Under the pieces are notes generated by a model that ran no database searches, had not been told where the DNA came from, and worked only from the letters and a program-made list of their open reading frames with translations. Shown piece by piece: positions 7,144-15,713 of a stretch of 33,171 nucleotides of DNA (positions are counted from its first letter, which is position 1; each line of letters opens with the position of its first letter). A program made the translations under genes and the position numbers. The DNA is from Planctomycetota bacterium (GTDB taxonomy: Bacteria > Planctomycetota > Planctomycetia > Pirellulales > Pirellulaceae). The stretch is taken from contig JACTND010000307.1 of the NCBI GenBank assembly GCA_014584305.1, forward strand, positions 1 through 33,171. Direction: 5' to 3'.

Positions 7144-8532
7144 CTAGTCTTCGACGACCCGCATCGATAGCCAACGTCCTTGGCGGAACCTGAGCCAATA
7201 AATGACACCCAAGAGTGAAACCCAGGAAGTAACGAGCGTCCAGCATTCATAAATTCCCAAGTCCAACACAGTACGCATGACCCATGTCAAACCGGCCAGC
7301 AATAGGGCCATAATGAAACTCACGTACATGACGAAGTGAGTGTCGCCGGCCCCTTTAATAGCAAACGAGAACACGAGGTTCATGGCGTCGAACAAATTGT
7401 AGGCGGCGACAAATCGCAGCAAAATGATTCCCATCGCGCGAATCTCTTGCCGGTTCTCAGTCGATTCAACCTGGAAAAACCCAAACAACACGAGATCGGG
7501 AAAAACAACATAAACAAACGAAATAATGGCCATGTAGATACAGGCCAACGCCATGGACGTCCACGTTGCGCGCAAAGCAAGCGCCTCGCGGTTGGCACCT
7601 AAATGCTGGCCCACCAGAATGGACGTGGCTAATGAAAGGCCCATGACTGGATGAAACGCCAAACTGCTGACATTGAATGCCAAGTTGGTTGCGGCCAATT
7701 CCACCAGACCTAAACTGCCCACGAGAAGAATGAAGATTGCAAAGCCGCCGACTTCCAAGAAAATCTGCAATCCTCCTGGCCCTCCGAAATACCACAATCG
7801 TCCCAACAAGTGCCGATCGATCCGCCACATTCCGGTGTTAAACTGTTGGCGGTGGTGACTTTGCAACACCAAAATCAAATAGACGGCGACCTTCAACCAA
7901 GTGACAACCGTCGTAGCAATAGCTGCGCCGGCGATTCCCCCGGCCGGCAAACCCAAGCCACCGAAAATCCACCAATAGTCCAACACGATGTTCAACAGCG
8001 CCGCACTGGCATCGACAGCGGCGACAACTCGCGTTTTGCCTCGTCCTGCATAGAATCCCGATAATGCGTACGAGACCAGCAATGCGGGACTGCTTAACGC
8101 CAACCACCCAAAGTAGATTCGCTCTTCGTCGAGAATTTCACGGTCATGCTTGGCCCATTCGAATACATACGGCGCCAGCCACCAACCGATCACAATTAAC
8201 GGAGTGGCCGCCATAGCCAACCACACACCCTGCCAAATGATTCGGCCGACCATGGAAGGTTGATTCGAGCCGACATACTGCGCCACAAATGTCTGCACAT
8301 ACATACAGATGCCAAGCGGCAGGCTGACCAGGAGCCACCAATACAAAGCGGCTGGAAATGAGGCGGCAAACGAGGTTTCTGACCACCATAACAAAAAAAT
8401 GCGGTCGATGAAGGTCAAAATAGTCCACGAAATGCTCGAGGCTACCAACGGCATGGCCACGCGAAGTACGTCGCGCGCACCGGCCTCGCGGGACCACCAG
8501 CTATCTGGAGACGCTGTTTGGGGTTGTGTCAT
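7144..8532 (-). CDS. MATE-family multidrug/Na+ antiporter
   Basis: Integral membrane protein of 462 residues with about twelve hydrophobic segments in two similar halves, typical of multidrug and toxic compound extrusion transporters. It starts with a short cytoplasmic end, then VLRVAMPLVASSISWTILTFIDRIFLLW, the usual first-helix pattern. The second half repeats the theme from FGGPGGLQIFLEVGGFAIFILLVG, with the FNVSSLAFHPVMGLSLATSILVGQHLGA motif that is strongly MATE-like. Such proteins export cationic compounds in exchange for sodium or protons. It converges with the ThiF-like gene, with only 26 bases between the two stops. The substrate is unknown. Confidence 0.92.
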   Translation of the reverse strand: MTQPQTASPDSWWSREAGARDVLRVAMPLVASSISWTILTFIDRIFLLWWSETSFAASFPAALYWWLLVSLPLGICMYVQTFVAQYVGSNQPSMVGRIIWQGVWLAMAATPLIVIGWWLAPYVFEWAKHDREILDEERIYFGWLALSSPALLVSYALSGFYAGRGKTRVVAAVDASAALLNIVLDYWWIFGGLGLPAGGIAGAAIATTVVTWLKVAVYLILVLQSHHRQQFNTGMWRIDRHLLGRLWYFGGPGGLQIFLEVGGFAIFILLVGSLGLVELAATNLAFNVSSLAFHPVMGLSLATSILVGQHLGANREALALRATWTSMALACIYMAIISFVYVVFPDLVLFGFFQVESTENRQEIRAMGIILLRFVAAYNLFDAMNLVFSFAIKGAGDTHFVMYVSFIMALLLAGLTWVMRTVLDLGIYECWTLVTSWVSLLGVIYWLRFRQGRWLSMRVVED

Positions 8533-8633
8533 GAACCAATGATTTCTCTATTCCAATACACGGGCATCCAGTTGCGAAAGGGCCTCCGTGTACCAGCGCC
8601 GAATTCCCTTTCGTCGTTTCGCGAGCCAACCCG

Positions 8634-9386
8634 CTAATCGCTGGGGGCAGGCGGTTTGCGAAACCGCAGCATATAGTTTTCGGCAAACGCCAGAATTGGT
8701 AATTCCTCGACAAATTCGAATCCAGCCCGCTCGATTTCGGAACGAAAATCCGATTTGCCTCCCCGCACATGGCCCAATACCCACTCGCGCGATACCCCTT
8801 CAATTCGCTCGAAGTCGATAATCACCAGTTCGCCTCCAGGAACCAAGGCCGAATGGATCGAGGCCAGCGTCTCTTCCGGAAACTCAAAATGGTGATAGGT
8901 ATCACAGATAAAAACCAGATTGACATCACGAGGCGGTAACCGAGCAAATCGACTCGATGTCAATACGGGCGACACATTTCGGATTCCGGCGGCATCCAAC
9001 TCATTCCTGATGTGCTCGACAAATCGCGGAGAAATCTCCAAGGCATACACCCATCCGGAATCGCCGACTTCGGCGGCGAACATCTTGGTAAAAAAACCTG
9101 TTCCGGCGCCGATGTCTGCCACGCGCCAGCCGGTTTGAACGCGGCACGCGCGAACAATTTCCCGTCGGCCGTGGTAGATTTCGCGACTTTCTAATTCGAA
9201 CCGTTGGACAAAGCGATCGACATCCAGGTTCGGATCGACAAAATCTCGATTGATCTCGGCAGGAGCGCCAAGAATGGGCTTTGCATCACGCTCGATCGTT
9301 TGTTGTGGGTAGCCGACGACCGGAATACCGCCAACAACTAACGCCATAGCGTAGTTCAACCACGTCCATTTCAACCAAGTTGCCAT
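8634..9386 (-). CDS. SAM-dependent methyltransferase with N-terminal signal-like segment
   Basis: Class I methyltransferase of 250 residues. Motif I is RVADIGAGTGFFT (about 88-100), followed by an acidic residue after the second strand (YALEISPRFVEHI), an FICDTYHHFEFPEETL stretch and the LVPGGELVIIDFER strand-loop. The C-terminal half matches general methyltransferase folds. Unusually, the first 30 residues form a hydrophobic segment (YAMALVVGGIPVVGYPQQ) resembling a signal peptide or membrane anchor. SAM is cytoplasmic, so an exported SAM enzyme would be odd; a membrane anchor facing the cytoplasm or a start further downstream are alternatives. The substrate is unknown. Confidence 0.85.
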   Translation of the reverse strand: MATWLKWTWLNYAMALVVGGIPVVGYPQQTIERDAKPILGAPAEINRDFVDPNLDVDRFVQRFELESREIYHGRREIVRACRVQTGWRVADIGAGTGFFTKMFAAEVGDSGWVYALEISPRFVEHIRNELDAAGIRNVSPVLTSSRFARLPPRDVNLVFICDTYHHFEFPEETLASIHSALVPGGELVIIDFERIEGVSREWVLGHVRGGKSDFRSEIERAGFEFVEELPILAFAENYMLRFRKPPAPSD

Positions 9387-9525
9387 AGGTATTTCCTTGA
9401 TGTACGATGAATGCGGTTCACGGCGCCGACGTTTGTCCGCGTGACTGCGCCGTTCTCCAAAACGTACATGACGGCGAATTCAAACTAGTTTCATCGCGGA
9501 CGAATCATCGTCGAAAGCCGCCATT

Positions 9526-10122
9526 ATGGCCTTGGAACATCGAACCAGCAACGCCGCAGATATCTCACCACGCAGTCCCTTTTTGTTGAATCGCTATCGT
9601 AGTGGCCTGCTGGTGATCGACGTGCAGCAAAAGTTGATGCCCTTGATCGAAGAGCATCAGCGGTTGGCATGGAACATCGGCCGTCTGGTCCAGGGGGCCG
9701 GGATCTTGAAGATTACCACATCGGCCACAGAACAGTATCCTCAAGGATTGGGACCGACGATACCGAAACTTCGCGACCAATTACCGCGACCGATCTTGGA
9801 AAAAAGCATGTTTAGTTGCCGCGAGTGCGCGTCGCTTGCCAAATCATTCCATGAGCTGGGGTGTGAGCAAATTGTGATTGCCGGAATCGAGACTCATGTC
9901 TGTGTGCAGCAAACCGCATTGGACTTCCTGTCACAGGGATTCCAGGTTTTTCTTCCGGTGGACGCAGTCGGCGCGCGACACGATTTGGACCACCGCACGG
10001 CGGCGCGGCGGATGGAATCGGCCGGAATTACGCTGACGACCGTCGAGTCCGTTCTTTTCGAATGGTGCGAAACGTCAGCCTGCGCCGAATTCAAAGAAAT
10101 CAGCCGTTTGGTCCGCGGTTAG
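9526..10122 (+). CDS. isochorismatase-like cysteine hydrolase
   Basis: Cytoplasmic hydrolase of the isochorismatase-like alpha/beta family, 198 residues. The catalytic triad is visible as Asp in LLVIDVQQ (D32), Lys in ILEKSMFSC (K93) and Cys in GIETHVCVQQTALD (C126). TSATEQYPQGLG and the HRTAARRM segment are further family features. The members known as YcaC-like or nicotinamidase-like hydrolase groups act on small amides or esters, but this one cannot be assigned a substrate. The first 20 residues before the core strand are not conserved-looking, and no clear ribosome site precedes the ATG, so a downstream start is possible. It stands alone between a divergent methyltransferase gene and the convergent secretin-domain gene. 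Confidence 0.88.
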   Translation: MALEHRTSNAADISPRSPFLLNRYRSGLLVIDVQQKLMPLIEEHQRLAWNIGRLVQGAGILKITTSATEQYPQGLGPTIPKLRDQLPRPILEKSMFSCRECASLAKSFHELGCEQIVIAGIETHVCVQQTALDFLSQGFQVFLPVDAVGARHDLDHRTAARRMESAGITLTTVESVLFEWCETSACAEFKEISRLVRG

Positions 10123-10241
10123 ATGCGCGGCCAGCGCCAGTAAGCTATGGCAAATCTAGATCGGCCAGCCGAAATATCCACTCCACACCAAGTTGGTTAC
10201 TGCCGACCGGAAGCATGAGTGCCAATAAAGAGCTTGCGCGC

Positions 10242-13241
10242 CTAGCCGCCTCTGCCACCCCGACCGCCGCCTTGATTGAATCCACCACCCTGTTGACCAC
10301 CGCGACCACCCCGACCGCCGCCTTGTTGGCCACCGCGCTGCCCAGCCGCGTTTCGAAACATTTCCATCATCTGTTGCGGATTAAACTGCATTTGAGTTGG
10401 TTGTCCCATTTGTGGCTGATTCTGTTGCCCTGTTTGCGGCCGTTGTTGCTGTTGTTGATTTGACTGTTGTTGCAGATCGGCGTTTCCCAATACAACGCGA
10501 ATGGAAGGATCGAGTTGTTGCAAGATGGTCACAATATCCTGAATGGGTACGTTGTATTCGGACTTGTAGTATTCTGCCTTGTGATTCGGATTGTAGGGTG
10601 GTTGGTCGCATAATCGAACGATGCGCGAAACCTCCTCGTAGATATAGCGCGGTCCGGTCACCAGCAACGCCCGATTGGTGCGGTCAATTCCCAGAGCCGC
10701 TTTGGGTTTTTCTTCGTCGTTCGATTGACCGCCACCGCCGCCGCGGCCGCCGCGACCGAGCATTTGTTGCAACTGCTGCATCATTTGCATTTGCGCTCGC
10801 AGGGCGTCTGCTTGGCCGTCACCTCCGCCGGAACTGCGAATGGACGGGCCCATTTGCGCGCGAACAATTTGTTCCACTTCCTCCGGCTCCCGGTACATGA
10901 TGGGAATATAGTAGGTTTGTCCCAACAACGACGGCGCGTGAGGCGCTTCTTCGGTATCTAAAAACTCGATGAGTACATCGAGCAGTTCCAGATCGTTTTC
11001 GGTAGCGCCCCAGATCACTAAGGCGTTGTTGCGGACGTCGGCGACTGTGGTCACCGTACCTTCCAACTCGATGCCCGCCGTCTCGCCACCACCACCACCG
11101 CCAAGCAAACCGCTCATCATGTCCCCCATCCCGCCGCCGAACATGTTCCCCATCGCACCCCCTATCAGGTTGCCGAACATGTTCCCGCCGCCACCGGAAC
11201 CGCCGATGCCCAGAATCGAATCGAGCATCCCTTTCGTTTCGTTGGCGCCGCGAAATTGCAAATAATACACTTGTGGCAGTGCCGACACCGAAGAACCAGA
11301 AATGACTTCTTGAATCAGTAATCGCATGTCCTCAACCGCATCCAAGTCGTCGGATGTGATTATGATGCCCGCATCAGTAAACCTCACGGTTACCGGAGCT
11401 CCAGGAACGGAGGGTCGCTGCGGTGCTGGCTTATAACTGTCGTCCAATTGTTCCGCCGAGGTCCTGCCAACTTCGTCCTGGGGCTGATCGGCAGGTTTCG
11501 CCGCCGCCGGGATCGGTTCATCCAGTTGCGTTGGCTCGGAAGCAGTTGACGTCCACGACGTCGAGACGAATCGCGTCGGAATCGTCGGCCGGCGCGGGGA
11601 AGGTCCCAGCCGCGAGCTGGTGTTGATGCTCTGATCGTTGTCCTCGGTAGTCTCGTGTTCGCCAGGGAGCGTCTCGTGGGATGGGACGGGCGGCAATAAA
11701 GAACGGCGTGTGCGCGACCGGCGCTCTTCCGGCATAATGATCTGCAACCGGTTTTGCCGGTTCGTTGAGGGCCACAAATCCTCCAAAATGGCCTGCACGC
11801 GGTCCATTTGTCGATCGTTCGCATCGATGCGAACCGTGTTGGGCCGAATTCCGTTCCCCGCCAACCCCGTATCGCGATCCAACATTTCGATCATCGATTG
11901 AGCCAACATCAAATCCGTCGGTGTCCCGCGAATAATGATGCGGCTGGACGACTTGTCCGCATAGAAAATAGGGCTTTTTCGCGTAGCTGTCGTATCTGCC
12001 GGATCAATCCCAAACAAATTCTGCAAGGCTTCAATCGCGACGGATGTCGTCAAATTTCGCAACTCAAACTCTTTCAAGCTGCCATCCCCCGATTCGATCG
12101 TGCGGATGACTTCGGCGACAATTTCGTGATCGGCCTCGCGACCGTAAATAAAAATGGCGCTGAGTCGAGTATCTAAATCGGCCTTCACATCCCGGCCAAC
12201 GAGCATCGTCTGGACCACCTTGAACGCCAATTCGGGATCGCTGCGCACGGTGTATTGTCGAAGTACCGGCGCTTCGGAGCCGACCGTCATCCGTTCCGCC
12301 GGGACGTCAACGATGCGCACCGCGTCTAGGAATTCCTGAATACGTCTCTCCGTGCCACGAACAAAGATGTCATTACTGAGGGGTTGCGATACGACAGTCA
12401 GTGAACCGTCCGGCATGCTGTTTCCGTTCATGCCCAACAGCGGACGAATGATGGTCATCGCTTCCTCAAAACCAACATTCTTCAAAGTGTACGTAGAGAA
12501 CTTTTGCGTTTTCAGCTCGCGCGCCATGTTGATCAGCTCGCGAATCATCCGCAACTTCTCGCCGGTGTCGCGGACGACTATAAAATTGGCCGCATAGTAC
12601 GGAACCGATTCGCCAACGTTGCGGTCCGTCAGGTTGCGAATCTGCCGTTCCATTTCATTCATATCGAGGCCAGACAGATCGAATCGGCAACGGAGAATCT
12701 CAAATCGTCCGCGCTCGTCGAGTTTTTCGGGAGTTATTTCTTCGACGAGTTCCGACGGAAAATCTCTGTTGAGCTGCGCCAATTTCAAAGTTCGCCGGTT
12801 GCGGACCAGCGTGTAGCCTTTGCGAAACAGGTGATCATTGAGAATGTCCATCGCTTCCGTCAGGCTATAGTCCTCGTCGCTGATATAGGTAAATGTTCCT
12901 TGGGGTGGATCGGCGATTGGTTGCAAGTTCATATTGGTCTGCTCGGCAAACCATTCGATGACTCGTTTCCATTCCCAGTTGGCAAAACTGAAGCGAACTC
13001 GATCGTCCTGGCTCGCCGTTTCGTTTCGAACTTGAGTTTCCTGGATGTATTGTTCCATCGCGTCCAACGCGGCATCGAACTCGGTCTGGGCATCCTGCTG
13101 CTGTTGGTTCGCATTTGACCCGTCTGGTGGTTCGACCTGCGGGCAGGCGTGGAGTTTGGAGTTTGTCAGAGCAATTGACCAAAGGCAAACGGCCAGCGCA
13201 CAGGCCCAGCTGCCGAAATTGGAACGTATCAACATGGTCAT
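10242..13241 (-). CDS. secretin N-domain repeat protein, no barrel, Gly/Gln-rich tail
   Basis: Large exported protein of about 1000 residues. It begins with a signal peptide (MTMLIRSNFG to SKLHA), then an N0-like domain (about 84-156) and a chain of secretin N1/NolW-like modules, each of form Y-LKN-hydrophobic-NDIFVRGT-V-LD (about 179-243, 248-313, 327-385, 390-457, then several more). Two later modules contain long glycine-rich loops (MFGGGMGDMM and GGRGGGGG types), and the C-terminus is Gln-rich then built of GGRGG units. The C-terminal secretin barrel of GspD-type proteins was not recognised. The start codon is uncertain: ATG at 13259, 13241 and 13235 are close together. It may form a periplasmic or surface scaffold, or belong to a type II/IV-like system encoded elsewhere. 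Confidence 0.75.
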   Translation of the reverse strand: MTMLIRSNFGSWACALAVCLWSIALTNSKLHACPQVEPPDGSNANQQQQDAQTEFDAALDAMEQYIQETQVRNETASQDDRVRFSFANWEWKRVIEWFAEQTNMNLQPIADPPQGTFTYISDEDYSLTEAMDILNDHLFRKGYTLVRNRRTLKLAQLNRDFPSELVEEITPEKLDERGRFEILRCRFDLSGLDMNEMERQIRNLTDRNVGESVPYYAANFIVVRDTGEKLRMIRELINMARELKTQKFSTYTLKNVGFEEAMTIIRPLLGMNGNSMPDGSLTVVSQPLSNDIFVRGTERRIQEFLDAVRIVDVPAERMTVGSEAPVLRQYTVRSDPELAFKVVQTMLVGRDVKADLDTRLSAIFIYGREADHEIVAEVIRTIESGDGSLKEFELRNLTTSVAIEALQNLFGIDPADTTATRKSPIFYADKSSSRIIIRGTPTDLMLAQSMIEMLDRDTGLAGNGIRPNTVRIDANDRQMDRVQAILEDLWPSTNRQNRLQIIMPEERRSRTRRSLLPPVPSHETLPGEHETTEDNDQSINTSSRLGPSPRRPTIPTRFVSTSWTSTASEPTQLDEPIPAAAKPADQPQDEVGRTSAEQLDDSYKPAPQRPSVPGAPVTVRFTDAGIIITSDDLDAVEDMRLLIQEVISGSSVSALPQVYYLQFRGANETKGMLDSILGIGGSGGGGNMFGNLIGGAMGNMFGGGMGDMMSGLLGGGGGGETAGIELEGTVTTVADVRNNALVIWGATENDLELLDVLIEFLDTEEAPHAPSLLGQTYYIPIMYREPEEVEQIVRAQMGPSIRSSGGGDGQADALRAQMQMMQQLQQMLGRGGRGGGGGQSNDEEKPKAALGIDRTNRALLVTGPRYIYEEVSRIVRLCDQPPYNPNHKAEYYKSEYNVPIQDIVTILQQLDPSIRVVLGNADLQQQSNQQQQQRPQTGQQNQPQMGQPTQMQFNPQQMMEMFRNAAGQRGGQQGGGRGGRGGQQGGGFNQGGGRGGRGG

Positions 13242-13561
13242 CGTTCTCGCGGTGGTCATTGTGAATGTGTTGCTGCGAATCTTCTCGACATCGCCAGGTT
13301 GTGCTTCGAATCGAACCCCGGGTGGTGGACGACCGGCCGCTAAATTCACAGCCGACCACAACTCTAGTTTACCAGTCTATAACAATGCCGGTTTTCAGGG
13401 ACATCAGCAAAAAATGAGGAAAATTGCTGGTTCCGAATCCATGGTCAACAGTTGAGGCAGGCGATCTGTCAAACCGCCCATTTCCCGCCCCTTGCGCATA
13501 CTCGCAATGCCTTGTTAAACTCCCCAAAAGTCCAATTGTTTCGACAAAAACCGCATTTTCC
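13242..13561. other. divergent intergenic region
   Basis: About 320 bases between the secretin-domain gene (minus) and tsaD (plus). No gene is supported. Candidate promoters in both directions must lie here, but no hexamer pair stands out clearly. Confidence 0.5.
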
Positions 13562-14581
13562 ATGATTAACGTCTTAACCATTGAAACCACTTGTGACGAA
13601 ACGGCAGCCGCGGTCGTGAATGACCGTTTCGAGGTTTTAGGGAGCAGTTTGTTTTCACAAGACGACCTGCACCGGAAGTACCGAGGTGTGGTCCCCGAGA
13701 TTGCCGCGAGAGCCCATCTGGAACGCATGCTCCCGGTTATTGATCAAGCGCTTCAGCGATCAGGCTTGGCATTGGGAGATCTTTCGGCGATTGCTGTCGC
13801 GACAACTCCGGGATTGGTCAACTCCTTGCTGGTCGGATTGACCGCGGCCAAATCATTGGCGCTAGCGTTGGATGTTCCCTTGATTGAAGTCAATCATCTG
13901 CATGCGCACGTTTTTGCTTGCCAGTTGGCCGCTGGGCGAAATGTGTTTCCTTGTTTGGGCCTGATCGTCAGCGGTGGACATACGCATGTGTATGATTTTC
14001 CAACCGCGATAGACCCGAATTTATTGGGGGGCACGCTCGATGATGCTGCCGGAGAGGCATTCGACAAAGTGGCCGCGATGTTGGGTCTTGGGTTTCCCGG
14101 TGGGCCTGCCCTGTCGAAATTAGCCGAGGAAGGGAACGATCGAGCGTTCGATTTTCCCCAGAGTTTTGTTGATGATCCGAGAATCGCTTGGAGTTTTAGT
14201 GGTGTCAAAACGGCGGTGCGTTATGCGCTGGCCGGACAAGGAAAAGTCGATTGGAGCACATTGGTGATTCCGCGCGCCTTGGCGGCCGATGTGGCAGCAA
14301 GTTTTGAGCGCGCCGTTGTTGAAGCCCTGATTGCAAAGACGTTCCAGGCGTTGAAACTCGCGAATCGAAAGCGATTGTGTATCGGCGGCGGAGTCGCCGC
14401 CAATCGGCGACTGCGTGCTGCCATGGCGCGCCACGCGGAAAGCGCGAGTATCGAGTTGTTAATCGCTCCCCCAGAATTATGCACCGACAACGCCGTGATG
14501 GGAGCCATTGCCATCGAATTATACCGGTCCGGTAGGTTTTCCCCTCTGGAAATCGACGTCAAACCGGGGTTGATTCGATAA
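13562..14581 (+). CDS. tsaD: tRNA N6-adenosine threonylcarbamoyltransferase
   Basis: TsaD (formerly YgjD/Gcp) transfers the threonylcarbamoyl group from TC-AMP to A37 of ANN-decoding tRNAs, forming t6A, in complex with TsaB and TsaE. The 339-residue protein begins with TIETTCDETAAAVV and carries the metal-binding HLHAH and the GLIVSGGHTH, GGTLDDAAGEAFDKVAAMLGLG and GGVAANRRLR motifs, all characteristic of the ASKHA-fold family. The ATG at 13562 is chosen because the family motif begins at once; an upstream in-frame ATG would add 46 unrelated residues. It stands alone, with no tsaB or tsaE adjacent. Confidence 0.97.
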   Translation: MINVLTIETTCDETAAAVVNDRFEVLGSSLFSQDDLHRKYRGVVPEIAARAHLERMLPVIDQALQRSGLALGDLSAIAVATTPGLVNSLLVGLTAAKSLALALDVPLIEVNHLHAHVFACQLAAGRNVFPCLGLIVSGGHTHVYDFPTAIDPNLLGGTLDDAAGEAFDKVAAMLGLGFPGGPALSKLAEEGNDRAFDFPQSFVDDPRIAWSFSGVKTAVRYALAGQGKVDWSTLVIPRALAADVAASFERAVVEALIAKTFQALKLANRKRLCIGGGVAANRRLRAAMARHAESASIELLIAPPELCTDNAVMGAIAIELYRSGRFSPLEIDVKPGLIR

Positions 14582-14732
14582 TTTGGTGGTTTTGCCAAGA
14601 AAATTGGCACCGAAATCGGAAATCTGGCAATTCCGAATATCACGCATTCCATCCAGGAAAATCGAGATACTCCCCACAATTTGGCCAAATATCAGGTGCC
14701 TGCGGGTTATTGAGTTTGGCATCTGGCACTAC

Positions 14733-14760
14733 TTGACGGATTAGGCGGACTAATTAACAT
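14733..14760 (+). promoter_or_regulatory. sigma70-like promoter candidate for the PEP-CTERM gene
   Basis: TTGACG (14733-14738) and TAACAT (14755-14760) are 16 bases apart, giving a leader of about 70 bases before the start at 14835. Confidence 0.45.
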
Positions 14761-14825
14761 GAAGAAGATGGCGGGGGGCGAGGTGCCTCATGTTCAGCAA
14801 TGCGTTGCATCCTGTAATTCAATTT

Positions 14826-14830
14826 GGAGG
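14826..14830 (+). promoter_or_regulatory. ribosome binding site deciding the PEP-CTERM start
   Basis: A perfect GGAGG ends four bases before the ATG at 14835. It selects this start over the in-frame ATG at 14790 and leaves a proper signal peptide at the N-terminus. Confidence 0.8.
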
Positions 14831-14834
14831 TCAC

Positions 14835-15521
14835 ATGAAGAAATTCTTTGGTTTGTGTGTGGCTATTGCCGCGCTGACGTTGGGGTCAGCCGCCAATGCC
14901 GATTTTTTCTCTGGAGGTGGACCAGGGGGAGCAATTCCTGACGGTTCCGGTACCGCGGTCTCTGGCGCTCCGTTCCTTTCAACAATTGTGGTACCCGGTA
15001 CGGTCCAAGGCACAATTACGGATGTGAACATCTCGTTTAACGCGCTTGCCCATTCCTGGGTCGGCGACGTGACGATGACGTTGACGCATCCGGACGGGAT
15101 TACGACCTTGACGATCATGAGTCGCCCAGGTCGTGGCAATACAAGTACATTTGGTTTCTCGTCGGATTTCGTGGCCGGTAATTCGTATGCGTTTGCAGAT
15201 TTCGGCGTGGCGTTGTTTAACGTTGCGCCGCCTGCGATTATTCCGACGGGAACGTACATCCCCTCGTCGAACCCGAATCCGCCGGCAACGAACGCACTGC
15301 CTTATGTGTACACGCCAACGTCCTTTTTCGGAACGTTTGGTGGTTTGCTGGCACCGGGCATTTGGACGCTTGAAATCCGCGACTGGGCTGGTGGTGATAC
15401 GGGAAGCTTGGGCGGTTGGACTTTGAATATCACGACCCAAAACGTGATTCCAGAGCCGAGTTCGCTGGCCATTTTGAGTTTGCTTGGAGTCGCCGGCTTG
15501 GTTGTTCGCCGACGTCGCTAG
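14835..15521 (+). CDS. PEP-CTERM secreted protein with P-domain-like fold
   Basis: Exported protein of 228 residues. The signal peptide is MKKFFGLCVAIAALTLGSAANA. The middle (about 45-200) resembles the proprotein convertase P-domain beta-sandwich: DVNISFNALAHSWVGDVTMTLTHPDG, then GIWTLEIRDWAGGDTGSLGGWTLNI. The end is a PEP-CTERM sorting tag, VIPEPSS, then a hydrophobic helix and VVRRRR, recognised by an exosortase-type enzyme that would cleave it and attach or release the protein at the surface. Exosortase itself is not in the window. It is a single-gene unit with its own promoter candidate and terminator. Confidence 0.9.
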   Translation: MKKFFGLCVAIAALTLGSAANADFFSGGGPGGAIPDGSGTAVSGAPFLSTIVVPGTVQGTITDVNISFNALAHSWVGDVTMTLTHPDGITTLTIMSRPGRGNTSTFGFSSDFVAGNSYAFADFGVALFNVAPPAIIPTGTYIPSSNPNPPATNALPYVYTPTSFFGTFGGLLAPGIWTLEIRDWAGGDTGSLGGWTLNITTQNVIPEPSSLAILSLLGVAGLVVRRRR

Positions 15522-15558
15522 TAAAGCCGAAAGGCTAGTGATTGATTGGAAAGTTCGA

Positions 15559-15592
15559 AACGCCGCAGCGGTCTTCCGTTGCGGCGTTTTTC
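15559..15592 (+). terminator. rho-independent terminator after the PEP-CTERM gene
   Basis: AACGCCGCA (15559-15567) pairs with TGCGGCGTT (15580-15588), followed by a T-run to about 15591. The GC-rich stem and T-run fit an intrinsic terminator for the plus-strand gene ending at 15521. Confidence 0.8.
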
Positions 15593-15713
15593 TGTTTTCA
15601 TTTTCATGTCGGCGATTTGGCCAACAAACTTTCCGGATTTATCCGTTCATGGGATAAAAACGACCACCCATTTGCCGAGGCGATGATCCACCGCCGTTTT
15701 CAATATCTCAGAA

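Noticed and set aside
10711..11200. Plus-strand frames rich in proline and histidine opposite the secretin-domain gene
   Set aside because: They are the antisense of glycine-rich coding repeats, which generate long open frames by composition alone.
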